Positions 1 to 12,483 of a stretch of 64,000 nucleotides of DNA are shown in pieces. Position 1 is the first letter of the stretch, and each line of letters begins with the position of its first letter. The notes below the pieces were generated by a model, which was given only the letters and a program-made list of their open reading frames with translations, was not told the origin of the DNA and did no database searches. The position numbers and the translations under genes were made by a program. Location: contig NC_082692.2 in the NCBI RefSeq assembly GCF_949987515.2, positions 46,530,418 to 46,594,417 on the forward strand, given 5' to 3'. The stretch is from Delphinus delphis. Lineage: Eukaryota > Chordata > Mammalia > Artiodactyla > Delphinidae.

Positions 1-259
1 CTACTCATATTGATCTCTTACACATAGTTGTATGTAAAACAAAAATGCAATTAGTTTTAGAGAATAAATACATGTTGCATTGTTTAAAAGGTGATAACAG
101 TAAATGGAATGTAATAGTTATGTTACTTCATTTCTGCAAGAATATAAGTTTCTTAAATCAAATTCACTTGCATAAAACTATTGAGAAAAAATATTTTTTT
201 AGAGCATAGGACAGAAGTTTGAAGGCAGAGATTCGTTTTGTCTTTTCTTCTTTTGTTTT

Positions 260-590
260 CATTTTTTGTGTCATTCAATAAATGTATAATGAGCTCTTGC
301 TACATCCTAGGTGCAATGTTAGAAACAAAAGATTTAAAGGAGCTCTCAGCCTTCTGGGGAGTCTGGCATATGTATCATCACAGTGCAGCATGGTAAGTGT
401 CATGCTGGGGAGCATGAATGTGTACCTGACCTCAACCAGAATGGTCAGAATTTACTTGCTAATAAAAGATGATGCATATGTTGAGCTTAAAAAATGAGTA
501 AAAATATATCAGGTTAAGAAGAAGAAGCAAAACATTCTAGGAGAAAGAGCCAGGTGTTGGAATGAACAGGAAATGAGTGATAGGAAGCAG
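260..590 (-). repeat. L2-like ancient LINE fragment
   Basis: It opens with 'cattcaataaatgtataatgagctcttgctacatcctaggtgcaatgtt' -like text (shortened here to its key words), the reversed form of the L2 3' end: an ATTCA-TTTATTGAGC run followed by a 'ctaggtgc' segment. Strongly diverged, and boundaries are approximate. Confidence 0.45.
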
Positions 591-719
591 TTGATTACAA
601 ACAAATTTATGATGATGAAGGTTGAGGATATTTATTCTCTCCAACAAAGTTATTTTTATTTTGTAGAAATTTCATTTCGATCTCAAGTTATGTATCCAAT
701 CTTCACTCACCTGTAGTAG

Positions 720-1080
720 CATTATACATCCATATTTTTACCATAGTGTAGAGAACAGAGTATACTTCTCCATCTTTTGACTATGGCCCTGGCCATGTGA
801 CTTGCTTTGGCCAATGTGATATAGTGGAAATATAGTAAGAAAAGGCATGCAATGTGCTTACCTCCTCTCATGCTTCTGCCATTTCCATGAGAAGAATACG
901 GCCTGAGAAGCCCTCTGGGCCAAGGAAGATGAGACACATGTGAACACAAATCTCAGCTTGGGGTAAACCCAGCCATTCCCACCAGAGCAGCCCACATGCA
1001 GACAGCTTATGGACACTGAGTGAAACACGTGCTTATTGTTGTATCTACTGAAATTTTGTGGTGTTTATAATGCAGCAATA
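720..1080 (+). repeat. Ancient interspersed repeat, same family as 53938-54360
   Basis: Shares landmarks in the same order with 53938-54360: a cctctc/gccctc-t-gct-ctg block with 'ccatgagaag' or its equivalent, then a 'cccagcc' region, then 'tgcttattgttgtat', a T-rich 'attttgtggtgttt' box and 'gcagcaatat'. The family is common in mammalian introns, but I do not assign a name. The 75-codon open frame inside is not a gene. Confidence 0.5.
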
Positions 1081-2105
1081 TCTACTAATACACAATTTTG
1101 AATGCCAGTGCTGCCATGTTGGTGGTCAACACGAATATTCTGAATGGAGGAAAGAACTTTATCTGAACTTTAAATAATATCTTTTTGAGAATTTGCTTTA
1201 TCTAAATTTTTATAAATTATATTAAACTCTCATGTAGTTCCCCTGGCACTAAAAAAACAAAGGTTCTAGTGCAGAAAGCTTATATTGGGGCTCTTCAGAA
1301 ATGACCTTTCATAGTATATAACAGAATAAAACTAGCAACTAAAATCAATTGATTGATCTGAAACTCATAAGGTGAAAAATTCTGGCCTGGCCACCCAAGC
1401 TGATGACAGGGGTACAAATCTCAATCCTGCCAAAACAGTGATTAACTGATGCTTTGTTTAGACAGCAAGACCACTTCCTGGAAAAAACAAGCAGAGGCAG
1501 CTTGTTGCCTATACAATACCAACCCAACGGGCCCAAATATTATCAGACAAACAGCACAACCAATAGTAGCCAGAGACTTTGATTTCCTAATATGTGATAG
1601 AGACTCTGTATTTTCAACTCTAAAAAAATTAAACAAATAAAAACAAAACAAAAAACCAGGCAAACAAACCAACCAACCAAAAAACACTTTCTAATGTCCC
1701 TTCCTGGAGATACATCCTTCAATGTGCCCCTCCCAACATTGGTCCAAAATTCTTAAATTAAGCACACAGAAATTCTTAGTGCTCAGTATCATGTACGTGT
1801 TCCCTGGATAAAATTAATTTCTTTCCCTGATGTGAAAAAGTTTCCGTAGTGAGACACTAAGAGGATTTAAAGTCAGATCATAACAGGTTCCATCTCATTG
1901 ATTGAATAAAATTCTCTATTTTATAGATTAAAATGGGCAGAGGCTACATCATGCATTTAAAAACACCTCTAACATGTTGCCTCTTATTATAAGATGTACA
2001 GGGAGTAAGTGTACTGAAATGTAACCCAGGAGAGGAAATAAAGTTTGGTGAGTTTCTTCTCAATAGAATTTTGTAATTGGGTTTTATCTATGAACACTAA
2101 GCAAT
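1081..2105. other. Intron without recognised element
   Basis: AT-rich sequence. It holds a purine/AAAC-rich low-complexity run at 1620-1690 (repeated aaac/aaacc units). The small open frames on both strands have no recognisable product. Confidence 0.6.
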
Positions 2106-2107
2106 CA

Positions 2108-2325
2108 GCTTTAGAGTCAGATGGACGTGGATTTAGTTCCTAGCTTGGACACATTCTAGCTGTGTAGTTTTGGACTTTGTTGCCTTAGTTTTATGATGAG
2201 TAAAATGGGAATGTACCTACATCTTGGGGTTACAGTCAAAACAAATTATGATAGTTAATGTAAACTATGATAGTTAAAGTAAACAATGGGCCTGGAACAC
2301 CATATCCATTGAATGTTAGTTTTTA
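2108..2325 (+). repeat. MIR SINE fragment
   Basis: Contains the MIR landmarks in order: 'tagagtcagatg' body start, 'agctgtgtag-tttgga', 'agttttatgatgagtaaaatggga' (shortened) and a 'gggcctggaac' end. This is an ancient mammalian-wide element, heavily diverged. Confidence 0.65.
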
Positions 2326-2490
2326 TTAGTATTAATATAAATTTTAAGTCTAACTCACTTGTCGTTTGCATTGCCATTGTGTGGTTTAAAAATTAAAGCA
2401 TATTACAAACTTTTTGGTAAAATGTTGTTGTCAATTAATTACTCTTTAATTTATTTCCCAATTTAATCCATTCAAGATAAGTATTGTTTG

Positions 2491-2695
2491 GAAACTTCCC
2501 TGGTGGTCCAGTGATTAAGACTCTGCGCTCCCAATGCTGGGGGCCTGAGTTCGATTCCTGGTCAGGGAACTAGATCCCTCATGCATGCTGCAACTAAGAG
2601 TCTGCGTGCCACAGCTAAAGATCCCATGTGCTGCAACTAAGACCTGAACCAGTGCAGCCAAATATGTAACAAATAAATAAATAAATAATTTTTAA
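2491..2695 (+). mobile_element. CHR-type tRNA-derived SINE with 12-bp target duplication
   Basis: Starts 'aaacttccctggtggtccag' and includes a degenerate tRNA B box ('gagttcgattcctggtc'). It ends in an (aaata)n tail. It is flanked by perfect 12-bp direct repeats AAGTATTGTTTG at 2479-2490 and 2696-2707, showing L1-mediated insertion. Confidence 0.92.
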
Positions 2696-2835
2696 AAGTA
2701 TTGTTTGCCACTATCTTCTACAGATTACCCTGTTTTTTTCTTCTTGTGATGCTAGTTAAAATTGTCTCATCTAAAAATCAGCACTTTTAATTCAGATGTT
2801 CCCATACTGTCTTCATCCTTATAGTATTGCTACAT

Positions 2836-3210
2836 TTATTTTATTTTATTTTATAAATTTATTTATGTTTTATTTATTTATTTTTGTCTGCGTTGGGACT
2901 TCGTTGCTGTGCGGGGTCTATTCTTTGTTGCAGTGCATGGGCTTCTCATTGAGGTGGTTTCTCTTGTTGCAGAGAACGGTCTCTAGGCAGGTGGGCTTCA
3001 GTAGTTGTGGCACACTGGTTCAGTAGTTGTGGCTCACGGGCTCTAGAGCACAGGCTCAGTAGCTGTGGCGCACAGGCTTAGCTGCTCCATGGTATGTGGG
3101 ATCTTCCTGGATTGAAGGAAGATTGTGGATTGTTCAATCCCACAAGGATTGAACCCATGTCCCTGCATTGGCAGGCAGATTATTAACCACTGGGCCACCA
3201 GGGAAGTCCC
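2836..3210 (-). mobile_element. Long CHR-type SINE, minus strand, with target duplication
   Basis: The reverse strand starts 'gggacttccctggtggccca' and includes the tRNA-like B box and a 375-bp body, with a (taaa/aaata) tail at the low-coordinate end. The 11-bp direct repeats TATTGCTACAT lie at 2825-2835 and 3211-3221. Open frames across it are not genes. Confidence 0.92.
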
Positions 3211-3389
3211 TATTGCTACATATTTATTAAGACAAATTTCTAGCTTTATTATGCCACACCATAGTCTAACTTTTATGGTCCCCATGGAGGAGAGTTCTGA
3301 GTTGGGGGATTTTAGATATTAGTGAGATATTGGTGGGGTGCTAGGAGGTGAACTCAAGAAAGATTATATAAATATTTTTCGTGTCACTA

Positions 3390-3465
3390 AAATAAAATAT
3401 TCTCAATTAACACAACATTGTAAATCAACTATACTTCAATAAAAAATAAATTAAAAAGAATTCTC
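3390..3465 (+). mobile_element. Short L1 3' end
   Basis: Contains 'acacaacattgtaaatcaac' then 'tatacttcaataaaaaataa', the 3' terminus with AATAAA and A-rich tail typical of older cetartiodactyl L1 copies. Only about 75 bp are recognisable. Confidence 0.7.
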
Positions 3466-6400
3466 ATATTACATTTATATATTTAAATTAGTGTTGTTAA
3501 ATAGAGGAATTTGCTCTACTCTTGTTGATGGATGGGTAGATATTTTTAGATGCTGAAGTTGTGCTTGAGAATATGTCTACAATATCCCAACTGCCAAGTA
3601 AACTAAGCACCCCCTTTCTCCTTCTTAAAGTGGTTAGAACCTGGAGCACATGTGGTCAATGAGCTTAACAGGGGGAATAGAAACACCAATGTGGAAATGA
3701 ATCTGATATGAATAGGAGTTAGTCAGGAAATGAGTGGTAGATTGTTGGTGAGCAGAGCACTGGGAAGTGCAGTTACAAAAATAGGTGGAACCAAATTGCT
3801 AAGGGTCCGAAATCAAGGCAGAAGGTTTGGGCTTCCAGTCAATAGCCAATCTTTCTGACATCTTGTCCTTTAAACTGATTGAACAAAGAGATCAAAAATA
3901 TAATCTAATGCCTCTTGACATGAGGGGGTGGAGTGTTTCATTTAGGACTGACAGTGGAGTGAAGGAATGCACAGAAAAGCAACTTGTCGCAGGTAAGGTT
4001 GTGTCTCAGCAAAGAGGAGTCGCCAGTGCTGTGTCTGACTTTAGAAAACTGTCCTTTAGAGATATGACACCTCCATCCATAGAATCTGGCTTTTCTTGTT
4101 TTATTTTTAGCTGCCCATTTTATTTTATAATATTCTCTTCTGTAAGTCATATTCACTCTGTTTGGAGAGACATACTTGAATTCACTGTCAGATTACCCAG
4201 CTGTGTGGTCTGGGGTAAATTATCACCACCTTTCTAAATTTCTTCAGCTGTAATTTGAGGGAAGAAATAACTTGTTTCATCAAGTTATGATAGGATGTTA
4301 CACATGAGATGAAGGATGAGAAACCACCTCGCATTGTCCCAGGCACAATAGGTAGTACCAATTTGACCCAGCTGCCTTAGTGCCAGGCCCTGTGTCTATG
4401 AAGTTAAAGAAATCCTCAAAAATCTGACTTTTGGAGCTGGTGTTAATATATTCAATATGTTAATAGCTGCTCATTGTCTCAAACACATACACTGGTAAAT
4501 GACTTGTATTAAACAATATGGCAGTTGATATAAAATTTAAATACAATCTCTCTTTTTACAGCTGTGTGTTATTATATTTCATTTCCTTAATATAAGAAAG
4601 CTGAAATCTCAGAAAGATACCAAATATATGTTGTGATGCTCTTTCCCAAATTGAAGAGGGTATTTCCCTTGAGGTCTCTATCACCAGAGAGCATAGACAT
4701 CCTAGGTAATTTCTTTTCCTCTGCACATGTATCTCTCTGGATACTTTCATTGTGTGTCACTTTATAATTCCACTCTGTTCTTTCCCAGTTGAGTAAGTAA
4801 TAGAATAAACTTTAAAAAATATTTTCCCATGGTTTCTCAGCATTCTCTCCTTCAGTATTTATTTGCAAAATAAGCAAAACAACTTCACTACTCTCTTTCT
4901 GTGTTAACAGCTTCTAACCCATCTTTGTCAGTGGGTTAACAGTGCAGCATGGCAAGATACACTCTTCCTCCCTTTATTCAGGTCCTCTTCTAAAAATAAA
5001 GCTAGAAATTTATATTTTATCAAACCCAGTATAGTTTTTAAATCATAAATATTTTATTTCAACCTAAAATGAAGCAGCATATCAAACTATAAAAATCGTT
5101 ACATATAGCATGCCTTTTATATGAGCATTTATCTTTGTTATAAATAAAAACCACCAAAGACTGAAGAAAGGAGAGTTTCAGCAATATGACTCTTTCACTT
5201 TCAGAGGAGAATGAAACATATAAAATTTGAATTAAAAATAAATTAGATTCCTTCTAAATTCTCTTTAGTTCAGTCAAATTTTAAAACTAATGAGTTCACC
5301 ATATTAAATTCTCTGTACTCTCGTTGACAACTGAGAAATAACTTTTTTAATTTAAAAAAGTTAAATTACAAACTTTAAAAAAGTTAAATTACTCCTTTTA
5401 TTAATTACATTTAATCTAGTTTTTTGAAAATTAAATTTAATGTAGGTTTTAAGTTTTTGAAATTTTTTAAGCAAACCAAGGCACACCTGGAGTATGATGT
5501 AGAAGTATGAACAAAAAGATAGTCTCTATCCACCCAGTTGTGCGTAGAAATTCTAATCTGCACTTATCTTGGAAGGATAATCATAAAATGGTGTAAGGTT
5601 TCCACCTAAATCTAAAAAGTAGTGAGTGAGGTTCCCCCACCAAAATACAATGTATCACCATTTGGCAAAACAGAAACATGTTACAACCAAAATTCAAACA
5701 GTTAATCTGCTTTTAAAGTCATAGTTTTCTAGTGCATCATGCTAATCTTCCAAACTTTTTGTAACCTGCATGTGCGATGATAGTTCCATTTAAATATGCA
5801 TTTATTTCATAGAATTTCCATCAGCAGGTTGAAAGAATCTGTGCTAGGTGATCTTTATTTGACACTTATAAGTGTTAGTCTTCAGACAAATAGTTCCAAA
5901 TACCTTAATGTAATGATCTGAAAATTTGTTTTTTAGGTATTCAGGGACACTTATATATACCACTTAGTTGGAATATACAAAATCTTATAGATTAAAATGA
6001 ACCATTAGAATTTAATAAACTGGTATCACCAGCATATTATTATTATAATAGAAACATAAACAAATACTGTTGTGTCAGTGGCACAAAAGTCAAATAGGTG
6101 TTTATAGGAATTGCTAAGCAGACATGTACTTGTTTTCTAAAATATGTAACAGTCAAAATGTCAGTTAAATTCAAACCTAACCAGCCTGATTAATCCCAAA
6201 GCAGGCCAGCCACTGTGATTGACATCTTTCTCTAATCTGCATCCTTATTGCATTATACAGACATTTCATCTTTTCACTGGCCACACATTTTAAAGCTTAA
6301 AAGCAGTTTCTCTGGAAAGCCTTCCCTAAAAGACAACAGAAGTAGCTATTCTTTGACAGCATATGAAACTGGTCCACTGTAAAAATACACTTAGGAAAAA

Positions 6401-8390
6401 TATTCGGAAAGCAAAGCTGCTGCAAATGTCATTTCTTCTACCTTTCAACCCCATTTGTCTGAATCTCACCACCAAATTATCTTTAATATTAACAATAAAT
6501 AACATATGATTCAAAACAATAATCTTTGCTCCTCAATAATCAAAGAAAATTTTAAAACTACTCAAGCGTTTCTCCATGGCACTTCCCAAGGTGTCACTTG
6601 GTATTTGCGTTATATCTGTCAACATATTATAGATTTTTATTTTATTGTGGCAGTGCTCTGCCAAATTATTCCTTTTCCATAAATTTCCATGATTCCTTAT
6701 TTCCATATGAAATAAGTTAAAACCAGGAGTGTCGTAAGATAGTCCTAAAACTTATCATTTTCTATTCTGTGAGTAATGACTTTTCCTTCAGAAATCGTCC
6801 TCTCCAGAGTACTGGTTTACTGGTGTCAAGAACAGTTTGAGGCCTTATTCGCTGTTGTTTCCACACTTGTTTACAAACTTTCTCTAAGGGAACAATACAA
6901 ATGCTTTCAGAAAAACAAGTATAAATTTATTGAATTTCTCTCACCTATAATAACTTCAGAATGTTTAAGCAGACCATGTATAATTGAATTTTCCAATTAA
7001 AAATAATATAACATGCATTTTAAATAGCTCATCGTTTTTTTAGATGAAGTTCAACATTAGGACTTTTTAAAAATTTATGTGCATGTTGTTTTTTTTCAAC
7101 TTATTTTCTGAATAAGTAAACAAGTGCAAGTGAACTGAAATCTTCTCCAGTAAATCAGGTTTGCCATTTAGAGCCAGTCCAAAGCTTCAGACCTTTAAAA
7201 GAGTTTGGCCAGGTTTAAAAGACAGCATGATCTGTGTGAAGACCAAGTTAATTAAAGCTGAAATGACAATCCTTTGCACACATTCTGCTTCCTTTAGGCT
7301 GCTTGTGTTCATTTAATTTTTGTTGATTAGCCAAATCCTAACATTATGATGCCCATTAATTTGTTGTCTGCCTGTTTATCATAACTTGAGGCTGAAGTGT
7401 GCTACTAGGGGAAATGAAAGAGCTCTTATACTTTCCAAAATAGTTTGGTGTTTTAGAAATGCTGAAGTTACTACCTTGGAGCAAGTGGCTTAGTGACTTC
7501 ATCTTTACTTAGAAGGAGAGCTGGCTAACTTTTGGGGTACCTGTAAATACTAGCAGACTAAACAAAATTCTTATCTATCTTTAAAAAAAATGAAAAAGAG
7601 AATTAGGACAGTAAGTCCATTTTAATAATATTTTTATAATATTTTAAATTATGAGCTTAAAGAAGGTAAGAATTATTATTAAAACTGCTTTTTTTGTGAT
7701 GTATTTAGAAAAGTACTATATGAGAGGAATGGGCATAGCATTTTAACTTTTGTGTTTTTAAGAAGCACATAACGGATGGAGTTACACACAAAAAATGGAT
7801 ACAGCAGTGTGGGAGTATGAGTCTTTTGGGGTAGCAGTGTTAGCTGTGTTGGTTATATCATCATCATAGTTATAAACATTGATGACCTGCATATACAGCA
7901 GATATTTAGTTAAGAAAGTTGTGTTTTCCATTTGAACATGAAATAGTGACTATTCTCTTATGCTTTTTCCTTTGAATTCTTTGAAAGCATTTGAATCCTT
8001 TGCTCAAACTATTTATATGCAAAATTATTGTTTTCATTAATATTTTAGAAAGTTGCTGAGGGTACTCTATTACCCACAAACTGAGTCTTCATCTTAGCCA
8101 CACAACAGTCATTTATTTACAGCCAGTATTATTATATCCATTTTATAGATGGATGTAAACCATCCACCACAGGCTGATTAAGTAATTTTCTTAAAGTCAA
8201 ACACAGAACTGCATTTTATGTTGGACTCTAAGTATTATTAGAAAGGACCCTTGTGGGCCATATCTGCCATAGTTATAAAATGAGGCTAAGGGGTGAGGGA
8301 AGCTAAATTTCCATCTTTGTAATTTATGGAAACATGTACAACATTCAACAAATCTCAATTTGGAGCTTTGTTTAGCTGTTCAAAAGTCAG
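3466..8390. other. Long intron stretch with no recognised young repeat
   Basis: Nearly 5 kb of AT-rich, apparently unique sequence. The 136-codon frame at 3827-4237 and smaller frames show no familiar protein features. A perfect 11-bp-arm palindrome AACTTTTTTAA-T-TTAAAAAAGTT lies at 5340-5362, with a further direct repeat of its right arm at about 5380. The interval 7190-7440 has the look of conserved noncoding DNA (see findings). Confidence 0.55.
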
Positions 8391-8394
8391 CAAA

Positions 8395-8530
8395 TATTAA
8401 ATAAATGCTTAATATATACAAAACACTGTGTTAACAATGAGGGGCAGAGATTAAGATGAAAACCCACAAAGAATCTACCTGTCAAGACTCACGATCTTGT
8501 GAAAGAGAGAGATACAAGATTACCTTACAA
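8395..8530 (-). repeat. L2-like fragment
   Basis: 'aataaatgcttaatatatac' is followed by 'aaacactgtgttaac' and 'ggggcagagattaagatg', the reversed 3' L2 arrangement. Diverged and low confidence. Confidence 0.35.
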
Positions 8531-8968
8531 GCAGAATGTAGTTCAGATAGCACATGTTCGTGGCCAGCTGGAGTGCACATGAACTACATTTACTCTTTCA
8601 TCTAAAACAACAAAAAGCACACAAAATATATGAAAAACAGTTTCATGACACTGGACATTAGGGAGTGAAGGGCAGTGATCTTTGAGAAATAGGGAAAAAA
8701 ATAAGCTAAGTCCTGACTTGCCCCAGTTCACAGCCTCGAGAGTGTTTCCAGGCTGTGACATGGTGAGAAGGGACTCAGAAAACTCCCTGAACTGAGAAGA
8801 CAGAGCTGAAAGTCTGGAGGGACCAAGGCAGCCAGAGATTGTAGTAGTACTGGACAGGAGAGAGATACACAGAGAATTCTAGAATCCGCAGCATATTTAT
8901 TAGCATGTATATGTGAAGAAAAATACCTGAGTTTGGGAAGAAGATCACCACCTAAAAGCATCAGTGAT

Positions 8969-9097
8969 TGGGAATTCCCTGGCAGTCCAGTGGTTCGGAC
9001 TCCATGCTTTCACTGCTGAGGTCCTGGGTTTGTGTTCAACCTCTGGTCGGGGAACTAAGATCCCGCATGGCGTGCAATGTGGCCAAAAAAAAAAAAA
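8969..9097 (+). mobile_element. Short CHR-type SINE with target duplication
   Basis: Starts 'gggaattccctggcagtcca' and includes tRNA-like boxes and 'aactaagatcccgcatggcg'. It ends in an unbroken run of about 14 A. Flanking direct repeats AAGcATCAGTG (8957-8967) and AAGtATCAGTG (9098-9108) differ at one base. Confidence 0.9.
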
Positions 9098-9279
9098 AGT
9101 ATCAGTGGTAATAGTGCCAACATTGAAGCAGGACAAGAATAGTGCCTGTTCCCAATTTGCATACTGGAAAACATCATTTATTATTCATGGGACATTGAGT
9201 AGAGTACATGCAAAGATCTTACTTAGTAATGTGGAATAATGAGCCCTACGATGCGCACTTCTCTGGTCCCACCTAACAA

Positions 9280-9700
9280 ATACTAGAAGCAAGAGGAAAG
9301 AAAAAGAAATGTTTTTAATATAGTTAAAATCCCAGAACAAAGCTCTAGAGTATTTATATAAAACCAAAAATACATAATATCTAAAAATGTGAAATTCACA
9401 ATGCATGGCATCCAATCAAAATACCAGGTATGCAAAGAAATAGGAAAACATGACATGTAATAAAAGAGAATAACTAATCAAAACTTACCCATAATTGACA
9501 CGTTGGAATTGTAAAAACAATTGTTATAACTAAATTATAGTTGTTTAAAACATAAGGTGGAGACATGAAAGTTACAAGAAAAGACATAAATCAAACTTCT
9601 AGATATGATAATTACAAAATGTAAGATGAAAAACTGTATGGGATTATTAACAACAGGTGAGACATTGAAGAAAAGAGTCTTCCAATGATCAGTTACAAAG
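9280..9700 (+). repeat. Ancient L1 fragment (L1M type)
   Basis: The segment 'catggcatccaatcaaaata' followed by 'ccaggtatgcaaagaaatag' and 'gaaaacatgacatgtaataa' is the familiar 5'/ORF1 region of old mammalian L1M elements. No open frame remains. Confidence 0.55.
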
Positions 9701-9759
9701 ATTTGTAAAAACCATGAGCAATGTCCTGTGGAAGGTAGTTTGTAGATTTGGTATTTTCA

Positions 9760-10150
9760 AACAATAGGACTTCATTCTCTCAGAGTTCTAGAGGCCAGAA
9801 GTCTGCAGGGTTTCATTTCCTCTAGAAACTCTGGGGGGGAAATCTTTCCTTGCTTATTCCAGCTTCTAGTGGCGCCAGCATTCCTCAGTCTGTGACTGCA
9901 TCACTCCAGTCTCTGCATCCTTGCTCACATCATACTCTGCTTTGTGTGTGTGTGTTTGTGATTTCCTTCTGTCTCTATCAAGCACTTGTGATGGTATTTA
10001 GGGTCCACTCAGGTAATGAAGGACAATCTCCTGATCTCAAAGATACTTAATTACTTCTGCAAAGTCCTCTTTCCAAATGAAGGAACATGTACAGATTCCT
10101 GGGATTAGGACATGGACATCTCTCTGGGCATTAGCAGCCTACCACACCAT
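9760..10150 (-). repeat. MLT1-like (ERVL-MaLR) solo LTR
   Basis: Reads 'cagagttctagaggccagaa' near its start, then 'gggtccactcaggtaatgaa' and 'cttaattacttctgcaaagt', then 'ctctttccaaatgaaggaac' and a 'gattaggacatggacatctc' end. This is the reversed order of an MLT1 LTR. It includes a short (GT)n at 9943-9956. Confidence 0.6.
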
Positions 10151-11810
10151 TTTACAACATGTTAAGTGTAGGGCTAGATCACAGACTGGAAGCCTTTCTG
10201 CATGTCTGTTCTATCACTATCCTCCCTCCTGTCTCCATAATTTCTTCTCTTTCCATATAACCCTGGGGAAGAAAATAAAAGTCCCAACACTACACACATA
10301 TAAGCAAAAATCCACAATTTGTTTAGCATGACCATTATTGACTATGGGGCTGACCATGAGTTACATTTTTTTCTCTGCTTAAAGATGTTTATATCCATTT
10401 TACTGGACAGTTTTACCTGTCTAAAATATCACCCTCTTCTTTCTGAGAAGGGCTCATGTAGTTTGTGGGGTGTCAAATCATTCAAGTCATGACCCCTTAC
10501 CCCCTCCCCGTGCAATAATGAAAGGTACAAAGAGGACCAGGTGATGTATGCTGATCACAGTTCTTCTTTGGGAGTTTGAAAGCTGAAGCTGAGAGAGAAA
10601 CTTTGTTCTCTCTTTGGTTAGACAATTAGCTAAGTAATGTGACCATAGAGCAGCTGGTGGGTATGTTCTCTGCTGAGTGGAGATGCCTGAAAAACAGAGA
10701 TGAGAAATTGAAAGAGTAGAAGCCAAGGAAGAGACAGAGAGAGACAGGGGGACAGAGTGAAGAAGGACATGAATGGTGCATTTATTGCATCTTTAGGGCT
10801 GCCTCCTAATAATAAATGGAATAATCTATGTAAAGTGTTTGCACAGGTCCCAGAATATGTCACTCAAAATTAGTTTACTATACTATGACATAATATAAAA
10901 TTATATATTTGTATATTTTGGGTTGTATATGGTTATAATAGCAAAAACATTATAATTAATAACATTGTTTACCTTGTTCTTGATACAGACATATTATTAC
11001 ACAATTTATATGCAATGCTACTCTGATAAAATAAAATCAGATAAAATCAGAAACATAGGAATTCGACCTTGGAAAGAACTATAACATTTGGCAAATTGGA
11101 CTCTCCCTGTGACAATTTATTGCCTCTTAGTTTGTTTTTTTTTTCCTCTTTTGATCGTAAATGAGAAGAAGAGATGCAGTTACCTTTTGGTGAACAAGGA
11201 AAATATGAGAGAGGGAAATACCGAAACATTAACAGCTTAGAAAAGAGTGATAGAGCTAGAATCACAAGAGGGTTTGTCTGGGAACACTTGATTGCTTTCC
11301 AAAGAGGTGAGGTAGAGATGGTGAGCAGAATACCACTGGTGGATTAGCAAGGTGAGTGGCGTAACTGACAGTGAAGAACAGCATAAGTTCAGAAAGACAA
11401 AGCCCACAGTGTACTACATGCTAGAAGAGTCTTAATCAAGGAAGGTTAATGGAAATCCAAGCAGAAAGAGCCTGAACATGTAGACTGTGGCTTGTGCTTC
11501 TCTGTATTGACTGATTGTGTATAAGCCTCACCACCATCATTCTGCTTCTTTCATTTCTGTTAGTGTTTGTCACTGGAACAAAAGTAAGTCTTTATTCATT
11601 GACCTCAGATTTAAGGATACCACACACTTTGAAACACTGACCTCTCATCTCTTGTGAGGCTTTTTTAAGTCCCTCTTTTCTTCTTCCTATATTTAAGTTA
11701 CTCCTTGTGACAATAATGTTGTTTGTTGTTGTTGTTCTTTAAAAAAAAAAAAGGATAAAATTACACATAAAATGTTTCTGGTGTCTTCTACCTTCTTCCA
11801 CACAGCAATC
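10151..11810. other. Intron without recognised element
   Basis: Mostly AT-rich. It includes purine-rich runs at 10720-10760, a (GTT)n/poly-A stretch at 11717-11753 and no convincing gene. Open frames of 60-84 codons are unsupported. Confidence 0.5.
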
Positions 11811-11820
11811 TTGTATATTC

Positions 11821-11882
11821 TTTTTTTTTTTTTTTTTTTTTAACATCTTTATTGGGGTATAATTGCTTTATTTTTTTTTTTA
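11821..11882 (-). mobile_element. Extremely truncated L1 3' end with target duplication
   Basis: Only about 40 bp of L1 3' UTR are present ('aacatctttattggggtata' with 'attgctt' on the plus strand). They lie between T-runs that represent the reversed poly-A. The perfect direct repeats TTGTATATTC at 11811-11820 and 11883-11892 (extendable by TT) show one complete insertion event. Confidence 0.88.
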
Positions 11883-11892
11883 TTGTATATTC

Positions 11893-12479
11893 TTAAAATA
11901 ACTCTTCATGATCAATTTTTGTGAGTGTTGAAATCCTCCTTAAGCATAAAGCCCAGAGGTCACTTGTTAGTTTATAAAAAAAAACAATAAAGCAGAACTG
12001 ACAACATAAGATTCTACTTTAAAATAGCAGTTTTTAAATCATCAAAGATTCTGGCATATTTGTCCTTTGTTGATTCTTTAAAATGATAATAAGAAGGATA
12101 AGTGCGGAGTCAAGAAGTATTTTTCATTTTACCTAATTTCATTGTTCATTACTGTTGTTTGGAAGTTTGCATATTGGAATTTTCTCAGAACTGTTAAAGC
12201 TTATTGTGACATTAATGTCACATTAATGTATTTTCAAATACTCTCAAGGAAGTAGTCTACAGAAAATGCCTTCCAGGCTTCCAGTCCATCCCATTCATTG
12301 GAAAGCAACATCACTCAAAATCACAAAAGAGAAAATCAAAGTTAATTTCCACAAGGGGACAAAGATAAAGGGGGAGTGGATGGCAGATTCAAAATACATA
12401 TTCCTTTTGCTCTCAAAATGACATCATTTATGAAATCTAAGTCCATAGTTTTTTTTTCTCCATCTATGGTTAAGTTATG
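11893..12479. other. Intron without recognised element
   Basis: Contains the perfect 18-bp palindrome TGTGACATTAATGTCACA at 12205-12222. No gene or named repeat is seen. Confidence 0.5.
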
Positions 12480-12483
12480 AACT
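12480..12483. repeat. ERV target-site duplication (left copy, AACT)
   Basis: AACT directly abuts the TGATACC LTR end and matches AACT at 21158-21161 beyond the other LTR. Four bases is the usual duplication for gamma-type integrases. Confidence 0.85.

Noticed and set aside
3827..4237. 136-codon frame in the upstream intron
   Set aside because: No family resemblance, no splice-site or codon support, and it ends in low-complexity F/S-rich text from AT-rich DNA.
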